Shown here one piece after another: positions 21,757-28,863 of a stretch of DNA of 28,863 nucleotides. The notes under the pieces are model-generated. The model searched no databases. It was not told where the DNA came from and was given only the letters and a program-made list of their open reading frames with translations. The position numbers and the translations under genes are program-made. The stretch's first letter is position 1, and each line of letters opens with the position of its first letter. The DNA comes from an uncultured Dorea sp. GTDB lineage: Bacteria > Bacillota > Clostridia > Lachnospirales > Lachnospiraceae. Location of the stretch: assembly GCA_910579925.1 (NCBI GenBank), contig CAJTVY010000047.1, positions 1 through 28,863 on the forward strand. The letters are read 5' to 3'.

Positions 21757-24221
21757 AAGATGGGACATATCGCTTCGCGTGCCTGGCAGTGATAAAAAAC
21801 AGGCAGCTTCTGTTCGTGTGCCTGGTCGTTCTGGCAGGGATTACAGGGGCTGTACTGTGGGGGGAAGAGAAGTTCATCAGAGAGCTTCGCCCTTCCCCGC
21901 TTGAGTCGGCGGTGCCGCCAGAAGAACCGGTTATGGTGCAGGGGCAGGTGTACCGGGTGGAGCAAAAAGACAAGAGTCAGGCGTTATATCTAAAAAACAA
22001 TTCTATTCAATATCAGAAGCAGTTATTTCAAGAATCAAGAATGATTATCTATGTAGATTCCAATTTACAGATTAAGATGGGAAATATAGTGAGAGCAGAA
22101 GGAAAGGTTTCGTATTTTCAGAATGCAAGAAATCCGGGAAATTTCGATCAGAAACGTTATTATCAGATCCAGGATATTCATTGCCTGGTGTGGGCCAGAA
22201 CATGCCGTGTGGCAGAAAGCCGTGTGTGGAAGTGGAGGATAAGACTTGCGAATTTTCGGGAAAGCTGGAAAACGGAGCTGATAACTGGGCTTGGGAGGGA
22301 AGACGGGGCGACTCTGGGAGCGATGCTGATAGGAGAGAAGGCGGAGATGGATCAGGAACTGAAAGGCCTTTACCAGGTAAATGGGATTGGGCATATACTG
22401 GCCATCTCGGGATTGCATTTGTCTTTTATCGGGATTGGAATGTATAAGATGCTGCGGAGGCTTACGGGTTCTTATCCGATTGGAGGGATGTTCGGTATCT
22501 TATTTCTGGCGCTGTATATTCTTATGGTCGGGCTTACCGTGTCGGCAGTGCGGGCGCTTACGATGTTCTTATTTCGGGTAGGGGCGGATATGACAGGGCG
22601 GCATTATGATGCGCCGACGGCGCTTTCTGTAGCAGCAGTTGTGGTACTGCTGTGGAGACCTCTTAGTCTGTATGACGGAGGGTTCTGGCTGTCCTTTGGC
22701 GCAGTGTTTGCGATTCTTGTGGTGGTGCCGGTGCTGCAGGACGCATTTGTAAGAGTATCATACAGTTTTCAAAACCAGAATGCAGACGGCGCTGCTTTGT
22801 CTGCATATTTTGAAGGAATCCGGGAACATATGTGGCAAGGGAGCTTACAGGGATTGACGGTGAGTATTGGCATTAATCTGGTCATCTTTCCGATTTTGCT
22901 TTCTTATTTTTTCGAGTTTCCGCTTTATTCTTTTATTCTAAATCTCTTTGTGATCCCGCTGATGTCTGTCTTATTATTCTTAGGAATAGCAGGAAGTTTG
23001 TTTGTGCTGTGGTGTGAGCCAGTATCCTCCTTATTGTTTCTGGTATGTGGCAAAATCCTGAGGATTTATCAAATGAGCTGTAAGCTGACACTTCATCTGC
23101 CGGGAGCAAGGCTTGTGGTTGGAAGGCCGGATGTATGGCAGATCGTGGCGTATTATGGGATACTGATAATAGTTTTGTTGCTTTTGAGAGAGAAGGAAAG
23201 GCTGATAGAGCATGTGGACATGCAAAAATATGCGGTCAGCGGTTCAGATGTAAATATGCAAAAACACATGGCTGGTAAGTCAGATGCAGGTATACAGAAA
23301 CGTGCGGCAAGGCTTGGACGATTTGCACTTATGCTTGGAATGATCGGTATTATTATCCTTACAAATCGATGGGGAGAACGAGGAAAACTGACGACAGTGG
23401 TTTTAGATGTAGGACAGGGAGATGGTATTTTTATGAGAGGCCCCAAGGGCGGCACATATCTGGTGGACGGAGGCAGCAGTGATGTGAAGAAAGCAGGGCA
23501 ATACAGGATAGAACCGTTTCTAAAATCTCAGGGAGTCGTGGTGGTTGACTATGTGTTGATATCCCATGGCGACAGTGACCATATGAATGGTGTGGAAGAG
23601 CTGATTGAGAGGCAGGATATTGGCGTAAGGATTGGAACGTTGGTAATGCCGGTACAGGAGGTATGGGATGAGGCATTGAAGGGATTGGCAGAAAAAGCGT
23701 TAGCTAATGGTACACATGTAGCTGTAATTGAACCAGGGCAGAACATTAAGGAAGGGAATATGTCGATTACATGTATACAGCCGGGGAATCCAGAGACAGA
23801 AGCTGGGAACGGGGAAGCTGAGGGACGAGATGCAGAAGAAGGATATGAACCGGGGAACGCAGCGTCTATGGTATTGGCAGTTAAGTTCGGAGAGTTTGAT
23901 ATGCTGCTGACCGGAGATGTAGAGGGAGAAGGTGAAGAACAGCTTACCAGACAGTTGGAAGAGCAATACCGGAACTGTACGTGGGAGATTTTGAAAGTGG
24001 CGCATCATGGATCGAAGAATTCATCGACAGAAGAATTTCTTCGACAGATTAAGCCTGTATATGCATTTATTTCGGCGGGACAAGAAAACCGATACGGACA
24101 TCCACATCAGGAAACGATAGAAAGGCTTGCAGATATTGGAAGTAAAATATATTCTACGCAGGAAAATGGAGCGATTATAGTGGAGGTTGAAGACGGGGAA
24201 ACAATGAAAGTTGGGAAATAG
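21753..24221 (+). CDS. comEC: ComEC/Rec2 DNA-uptake channel with MBL-fold nuclease-like domain
   Basis: The membrane channel that takes single-stranded DNA into the cell. The 822-residue protein has the full three-part layout. It has an N-terminal DUF4131-type region (about 1-165), then the Competence domain with GHILAISGLHLSFIG (near 225), and a C-terminal metallo-beta-lactamase-like domain from LDVGQGDGIF (near 550). The latter holds the SHGDSDHMNG metal motif, LLTGDVEGEGE and VAHHGSKNSS. These metal ligands are kept, so the domain may degrade the non-transported strand. A three-copy 12-residue repeat lies in the linker before it. The ATGA overlap with the GerMN gene couples translation. 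Confidence 0.95.
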   Translation: MKDGTYRFACLAVIKNRQLLFVCLVVLAGITGAVLWGEEKFIRELRPSPLESAVPPEEPVMVQGQVYRVEQKDKSQALYLKNNSIQYQKQLFQESRMIIYVDSNLQIKMGNIVRAEGKVSYFQNARNPGNFDQKRYYQIQDIHCLVWARTCRVAESRVWKWRIRLANFRESWKTELITGLGREDGATLGAMLIGEKAEMDQELKGLYQVNGIGHILAISGLHLSFIGIGMYKMLRRLTGSYPIGGMFGILFLALYILMVGLTVSAVRALTMFLFRVGADMTGRHYDAPTALSVAAVVVLLWRPLSLYDGGFWLSFGAVFAILVVVPVLQDAFVRVSYSFQNQNADGAALSAYFEGIREHMWQGSLQGLTVSIGINLVIFPILLSYFFEFPLYSFILNLFVIPLMSVLLFLGIAGSLFVLWCEPVSSLLFLVCGKILRIYQMSCKLTLHLPGARLVVGRPDVWQIVAYYGILIIVLLLLREKERLIEHVDMQKYAVSGSDVNMQKHMAGKSDAGIQKRAARLGRFALMLGMIGIIILTNRWGERGKLTTVVLDVGQGDGIFMRGPKGGTYLVDGGSSDVKKAGQYRIEPFLKSQGVVVVDYVLISHGDSDHMNGVEELIERQDIGVRIGTLVMPVQEVWDEALKGLAEKALANGTHVAVIEPGQNIKEGNMSITCIQPGNPETEAGNGEAEGRDAEEGYEPGNAASMVLAVKFGEFDMLLTGDVEGEGEEQLTRQLEEQYRNCTWEILKVAHHGSKNSSTEEFLRQIKPVYAFISAGQENRYGHPHQETIERLADIGSKIYSTQENGAIIVEVEDGETMKVGK
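23220..23300 (+). repeat. Degenerate 36-bp tandem repeat inside comEC
   Basis: Units start at 23220, 23256 and 23292 with ATGCAAAAA, ATGCAAAAA and ATACAGAAA. They encode MQKYAVSGSDVN, MQKHMAGKSDAG and a partial IQKRAARL. The repeat is in the cytoplasmic or loop linker between the last membrane helix block and the MBL domain and keeps the frame. Confidence 0.8.
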
Positions 24222-24267
24222 AAGTGGATGAGAAGTGGAAGATTTCTATAGAGATGCCGCCGCTTAA

Positions 24268-24277
24268 TTGCTATAAT
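24268..24277 (+). promoter_or_regulatory. Extended -10 promoter for the ATPase gene
   Basis: TTGCTATAAT contains the TGN extension plus a consensus TATAAT at 24272-24277. No good -35 box lies 17 bases upstream, which an extended -10 can tolerate. It is 60 bases before the ATPase start. Confidence 0.5.
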
Positions 24278-24336
24278 GTAGTTAATAATCTAAGGCAGGA
24301 AATGGCTTAGAGATGATGGAAGGAGCGTGGAAAGAG

Positions 24337-26084
24337 ATGGAGATGCGAAAGAAGAAACTTCCGATTGGGATTGAAAATTTTGAGAAATTGCGTTTAGAAG
24401 ATTTTTACTATATTGATAAAACAGGACTCATCAGGGAACTTCTTAACAATTGGGGAGAGGTGAATCTGTTCACTCGCCCACGGAGATTTGGAAAATCATT
24501 GAATATGAGTATGTTGGAATGCTTTTTTCGCTGAACGGAGATAAAAGTATTTTTGGAGGGTTGGAAATATCAAAAGAGACTGCGCTCTGTGAGGAATATA
24601 TGGGGAGATATCCGGTTATTTCTGTTTCCTTGAAAGGGATTGATGCATGGTCTTATGAAACGGCATATCAGATGGCAGTTCGGGTTATCATAGATGAAGC
24701 GGCAAAGTTTTATTTTCTTTTGGACAGTGAAAAATTAAATGCACATGATAAAGTAGAATATCAAAAGCTTTTGAATGATACTATGAATGAAGGCATGTTT
24801 GGCAGCAGCCTGAAACTGCTTTCCGGGATGTTGGAGAAACATTATGGTACAAAAGTAATTCTGCTGATTGATGAATATGATGTTCCACTGGCAAAGGCTC
24901 ATGCGAATGGATACTATGACCAAATGCTTTCCTTGATCCGAAGTCTCCTTGGAGAGGCGCTGAAGACGAACAACAGTCTGAAATTAGCAGTGTTGACAGG
25001 ATGCCTTCGAATTTCGAAAGAGAGTATTTTTACCGGACTTAATAATCTAAAGGTACGTTCTGTTACGGATGTACGGTTTGATGAGTATTTTGGATTTACG
25101 GATACGGAAGTGAAGACGCTTTTACAATATTATGGATATCCGGATAGTTATGATGTAGCGAAGAAATGGTATGACGGATATCATTTCGGTAATGTCGATG
25201 TACATTGTCCATGGGATGTATTGAATTATTGTGATTCATTATTGGATGATAAGGAAGCGCAGCCGGAGAATTATTGGATCAATACCAGCAGTAATGACGC
25301 AGTGAAGAGGTTTATTCAGGAATCGACGAATTATACGACTAAAAGGGAGATTGAAAGTCTGGTAGCAGGTGAGGTTATTACGAAGGAGATTCATCAGGAA
25401 CTCACATATCCAGAGGTTTATCAGACGATAGATAATATCTGGAGCCTGCTTTTTACCACCGGTTATCTGACCCAGCGGGGAAGGGCAGAGGGAAGGCAGA
25501 TGAAACTGGCAATCCCCAATATGGAGATCCGGGATATTTATGTGACGCAGATCATGGAATTTTTTAAAGAGAATGTCCGGGAAGACGGCGATACGCTGAA
25601 CCGTTTCTGTGATGCCCTGCGAAATAAGGATGTGGAAAATGTAGAGAAAATTTTCACGGAATATTTAAGAAGAACCATCAGTATCCGGGATACAGCTGTA
25701 AGAACTGACATGAAAGAGACTTTGCCCACAGGGAAAGCGACCACTAAGGAGACTAAAGGACAGTCTCCAAGTGTCTGCTTTTACCATGGTGTTCTGCTTG
25801 GAATTTTAGGTGTGAAGAACCGATGGGGAATTTCTTCTAACCGGGAAATGGGAGAAGGATATGCGGACATTCTTGCAGAACCGGATACTGGAGATATGGG
25901 GATCATCATAGAAGTAAAATATGCACATGACGGAGATTTGGACGGGGCGTGTAAGGCGGCATTGAAACAGATCAAGTATACCAAATATGAGGATGACCTT
26001 TCTGACGACGGAGTAGAGAACATCCTGAAATATGGGATTGCCTGTTATAAGAAGCGGTGCAGGGTTATGCTCGTAGAAAAATAA
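24337..26084 (+). pseudogene. AAA-ATPase-like / PD-(D/E)XK protein, one frameshift
   Basis: A gene of the large 'AAA-ATPase-like + PDDEXK_9' family, usually about 520-590 residues and often present in many copies, with no settled function. The first segment (24337-24534) has KLPIGIENFEKLR, YYIDKTGLI and the P-loop-like TRPRRFGKSLNMS. It ends early with FFR-stop. The rest continues in the -1 frame: SLNGDKSIFGG, Walker B ILLIDEYDVPL, and a C-terminal nuclease-like motif GYADILAEP...IIIEVKYA. Joining occurs at the six T at 24523-24528; seven would restore one frame. GGAAGGAG at 24319-24326 supports the ATG at 24337. No other lesion is seen, so slippage, frameshifting or sequencing error are possible. 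Confidence 0.85.
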
Positions 26085-26783
26085 TTAAAAAATCTTTCCT
26101 GTCAAATGGACTTTGGATTCCCACAAGGGATTTGTTGCTGACATGAAGATAAATTTCCGTGGATTTTGGGTCACGGTGTCCAAGCAATGCCTGGATATTT
26201 TGCCGTTCTCCCCCGGTTCCATCAGATGAGTTGCAAAGCTATGACGGAGACCGTGCGGAGTTGCTTCCTTTAGAAGCGCAGCATCGGATACGGCACGGCG
26301 CATCACCTGCTCCAGCGTACCGACTGTCAGGTAATTACCGGTAAATTTATTAGGAAACAGGATCCCACGGGGACGTCCCTTCTCAAACCAGTATTGTGTA
26401 AGGATATCCAGACACCGTTTGGAAAGGATCGTATAGCGATCCATCCGGTTCTTTGTATCCCGGACATGGATCTGCATATTTGTGCGGGAGATATCATCAT
26501 AATGTAGATGGATCACTTCGGAAACACGCATTCCGGAAGAATACATCGTTGCAAACATGGCTTTATATTTGAGCTCATCGACAGTCAGTACGGTTGGAAG
26601 CCTGTGTTCCCGAATCATACGTGGAACTGTGATATCATCCCAAAGGATATGCAGGACATTCCTATAGAAAAAACGGATAGCCGAATTATAGAGGTTCAGA
26701 GTTGTGGCTTTCAGCCCTTCTTCTTTTTTGGCAAGCAAAAAAGTCCTAACGTCCTGACAGGTAAGTTCTTCCGGGGGTTTAGC
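26065..26783 (-). pseudogene. Tyrosine recombinase/integrase remnant, frameshifted and truncated
   Basis: A broken XerC/D-like integrase of the type often seen with IS91-family transposases. The frame opens after a TAA at 26786-26784 with PPEELTCQDVRTFL, so the first part of the N-terminal arm-binding domain is missing. SSGMRVSEVIHL (catalytic Arg) and HGLRHSFATHLME (His-x-x-Arg) are intact. After MEPGE the frame is lost by one base near 26204-26207; in the shifted frame the missing end reads IQALLGHRDPKSTEIYLHVS with the last His and the nucleophile Tyr, and stops at 26065. About 10 residues also seem deleted between VLTVDE and LKYKAMF. It is convergent with and overlaps the ATPase gene end by 20 bases. 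Confidence 0.85.
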
Positions 26784-26903
26784 TTATGTTAGTTGTGTGT
26801 GACAGCAAGTTAATTTATATACCCTACATCTGTGAGCACAAAAAGTCATGAACCAGAGTTTTATTTCTGTTAAGATAAGCGCATACAGAGAGGAGATGAA
26901 ACA

Positions 26904-27779
26904 ATGAATTGGATTACTGGTCTGCAAAATGCAATTGATTATATTGAAAATAATCTGACCGAGGAGCTAGATTATACAGACATTGCTAACAAAGCTTTCA
27001 CATCACCATTTTATTTTCAGCGAGTGTTTAGAGTTTTGTGTAATTGCACTCTTGGCGAATATATCAGGAATAGAAGGCTTACGCTTGCCGGCAGCGAGCT
27101 TTCGTCTTCTGATGCTAAAGTTATAGATGTGGCTTTAAAATATGGTTATGATTCTCCCGAAAGCTTTAGCAGAGCATTTACCCGATTTCATGGGATAGCA
27201 CCATCGTATGCAAAAATGTATGGTTTCAAGCTCAAATCCTTTTCACGACTTTCTGTAAAACTTATTTTAGACGGAGGAAATATTATGAACTACAGAATTG
27301 AAAAGAAGGACAAGATTGACATCATCGTAAAGAAAAAGAGCTTTTCTAACGATGTTGGGCAGAATAACGAACAATTACCAAAATATTGGGATGATTGCCG
27401 TAAAGACAATACGATAGACAGCCTCTATAAGTATGCAACAGAATCCGGCATGTTTGGAGGTGCGCTTATTGGAATATGTGTTGAAGACACAAATAAGAGC
27501 GAAGTGACATATGCAATTGGCGTTGAATATAATGGGGCTGATATTACTGATGAATTAAATGTTGAACAAATACCCGCCTGCACATGGGCAATCTTTGAAA
27601 GTATTGGACCTATGCCTACAGCTTTTCAAGACCTCTTATATAAAGTTTATTCCGAATTTTTCCCGACAAGTGAGTATCATCCTTGCGGAAGCCTTGATAT
27701 TCAAGTGTATCCAAATGGGGATATGCATTCTCCACAATATAAGTGTGAACTGTGGATACCCATTGAAAAAAACCAGTAG
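26904..27779 (+). CDS. AraC-family regulator with GyrI-like effector domain
   Basis: A 291-residue transcriptional regulator. The N-terminal AraC DNA-binding domain has two helix-turn-helix units: DYTDIANKAFTSPFYFQRVFR (near residues 23-43) in the first, and VIDVALKYGYDSPESFSRAF (near 73-92) in the second. The C-terminal 160 residues resemble the GyrI/BmrR-type small-molecule-binding fold (YRIEKKDKIDIIVKKK, then YAIGVEYNG and TWAIFESIGPMP, ending in CELWIPIEK). AGGAG at 26891-26895 is 8 bases before the ATG. It stands alone among mobile-element remnants and is more AT-rich than the chromosomal genes to the left, so it may be acquired. Its target is unknown. Confidence 0.92.
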   Translation: MNWITGLQNAIDYIENNLTEELDYTDIANKAFTSPFYFQRVFRVLCNCTLGEYIRNRRLTLAGSELSSSDAKVIDVALKYGYDSPESFSRAFTRFHGIAPSYAKMYGFKLKSFSRLSVKLILDGGNIMNYRIEKKDKIDIIVKKKSFSNDVGQNNEQLPKYWDDCRKDNTIDSLYKYATESGMFGGALIGICVEDTNKSEVTYAIGVEYNGADITDELNVEQIPACTWAIFESIGPMPTAFQDLLYKVYSEFFPTSEYHPCGSLDIQVYPNGDMHSPQYKCELWIPIEKNQ

Positions 27780-27851
27780 GTTTTGTGGACTGTTCATTCG
27801 CAAGAATCAAGAATGTAGCAAAGATTATGAGCAAATAGCATAAGCGGGAGT

Positions 27852-27982
27852 AGCAGAGCCAGACCAGTTTGTCAACGACGGTGCAGCCGTTCGTTTTTCC
27901 GTTGACAAGAGCGGCTGGCTCTGCTTTATGATAATCAAGAGAGCAAAAGCAAACCGTGCTTTCGCTCCCCATAATTATGGGG
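27852..27982. repeat. Cluster of three inverted repeats after araC-type gene
   Basis: First, AGCAGAGCCAG (27852-27862) pairs with CTGGCTCTGCT (27915-27925), enclosing TTGTCAACG (27869-27877) and CGTTGACAA (27900-27908). Second, GAGC-A-AAAGCA (27941-27951) pairs with TGCTTT-C-GCTC (27957-27967). Third, CCCCATAATTATGGGG (27967-27982) is a perfect 16-bp palindrome. A 52-codon frame without a start codon (27844-27999) crosses them. Such dense hairpins occur at transfer or replication origins and element ends; which applies here is not known. Confidence 0.6.
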
Positions 27983-27999
27983 AGGTTGTGACGCAGTAG

Positions 28000-28863
28000 G
28001 TGTGATAAAAGTCTGCAACTATGCAGCATTCAGCGTGCGTTTTATGTGGCTGGGGATTTCTCTGTGTATACTGATAAAATGCGTTTTGACAGCGTAACAA
28101 AGCATTTTTATTTGACACTTTTTTGCCGCCCACGCTTACAAAAAGGACTTATAAAGACATATGGGAAGATTTAAGATAAAACCGCTAAAAGGTCAGTGTT
28201 CAAACCGTTTATGGTGGTTTAGTATAAACACATATAAGAATTTATGCAGCGTTTTCCTCTATCTAAATTAATAAAAAAAGCTGTTTGTGTTTCTATGTGC
28301 TACTGTTTTTCCTGTTTATTATATAACTAGATGAGACACTCATCATCTTCCCACTATTTCAGATAAGATTGAGGAACGAAATGTTGTTTTTTAGGATTAC
28401 TCATATATTTCACTCACTTTCTTTAGGTATTAAAAGTATTCTAACATTATTTCCTGATATAAAAAAGTAAAGATGGATAATCAGTAATAATTAGCAGTAG
28501 TGGGCATGAAAGAGGGCATTAATGTATGGAATGGAACTAATGTAGATTCGATGAAACAGGAAAGTTCTCCTTCAGAATGACATTACTTACACCTAGCATT
28601 TTTGCTAACACATATCTATTGGAAATTTGTGAAAATATTTGGGGCTTGTAAATAAAGTAAATTATTTTTACAGAAATGTAGGTATAAACTCCTTATTATT
28701 TATAAGAGAAGGTATATTTTAGAAACAAAGAGTATTTAAATAGAATGCCAAAATCTTATTCTATAGTGAACAATATAAACACTGTGCATCGTGTAGAAAC
28801 CTTGATTTTTCGCAATGTCATTAACTTAAGAAAAAGAACAATGCCGGATATCATTACACCGCT
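28000..28863. other. AT-rich stretch without a convincing gene
   Basis: About 860 bases of clearly lower GC than the arginine and competence genes. Only short frames are present, such as a 21-codon one from 28162 and a 52-codon minus-strand one at 28133-27975, none with a recognisable family and a good ribosome site. No RNA gene, terminator with T run, or insertion-sequence end was recognised. It looks like decayed or intergenic accessory DNA. Confidence 0.5.

Noticed and set aside
26085..26738. Intact tyrosine recombinase
   Set aside because: The plain frame lacks the final His and Tyr of the active site, which are found only in the shifted frame, so it is listed as a pseudogene.
27852..27982. 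CRISPR array or tRNA in the hairpin cluster
   Set aside because: The repeats are inverted and not spaced direct repeats, and no cloverleaf with a TTC arm could be folded.
27975..28133. 52-codon minus-strand frame starting GTG at 28133
   Set aside because: No ribosome site and no family; it overlaps the hairpin cluster and the opposite frame.
28590..28710. Minus-strand 50-codon frame containing LAKMLGVSNVIL
   Set aside because: Protein-like in part, but it has no ATG, lies in AT-rich DNA and matches nothing recognised.

Overview
The window looks like chromosomal DNA of a spore-forming Lachnospiraceae (Clostridium cluster XIVa) bacterium. This rests on strong AGGAGG ribosome sites, coat-F-like spore proteins, an argCJBD cluster, PadR plus HAAS-domain cassettes and many paired ABC exporters. 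No rRNA, tRNA or CRISPR array was seen. The genus cannot be fixed from the sequence alone.

Layout. 1-5.5 kb: D-aminoacyl-tRNA deacylase (dtd), then a MarR regulator with a palindrome over its promoter, followed by a heterodimeric ABC exporter. 5.5-8.7 kb: two small coat-F-like proteins and a class-I glutamine-amidotransferase-like hydrolase on the minus strand, divergent from an M19 dipeptidase. Next comes a lipoprotein whose promoter carries an 11-G tract. 8.8-17.3 kb: arginine biosynthesis. argG (minus) diverges from a PadR/SEDS-like pair, and argC-GNAT-argJ-argB-argD follow. argG and argC have matching TTGCAT-17-TATA(G/C)T promoters, and the argC promoter lies inside a long palindrome, which suggests ArgR control. 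17.4-24.2 kb: a small DMT-type membrane protein, then a tight five-gene run: comEA (as a lipoprotein), response regulator, histidine kinase, GerMN lipoprotein, comEC.

24.2-28.9 kb is accessory. It holds an AAA-ATPase/PD-(D/E)XK gene broken by a one-base loss in a T run, and convergent to it a tyrosine recombinase with a frameshift, an apparent internal deletion and a missing N-terminus. An AraC regulator with a GyrI-like effector domain follows, then about 1.1 kb of AT-rich DNA without a convincing gene. That last stretch starts with a cluster of perfect hairpins and palindromes and looks like mobile-element debris.

The most interesting signals are the candidate phase-variable G-tract promoter, the two-component system with a GerMN lipoprotein between comEA and comEC (order reminiscent of actinobacterial mtrA-mtrB-lpqB), the HAAS-SEDS fusion under PadR control placed between the two arginine transcription units, and the T-tract frameshift in an otherwise intact ATPase.
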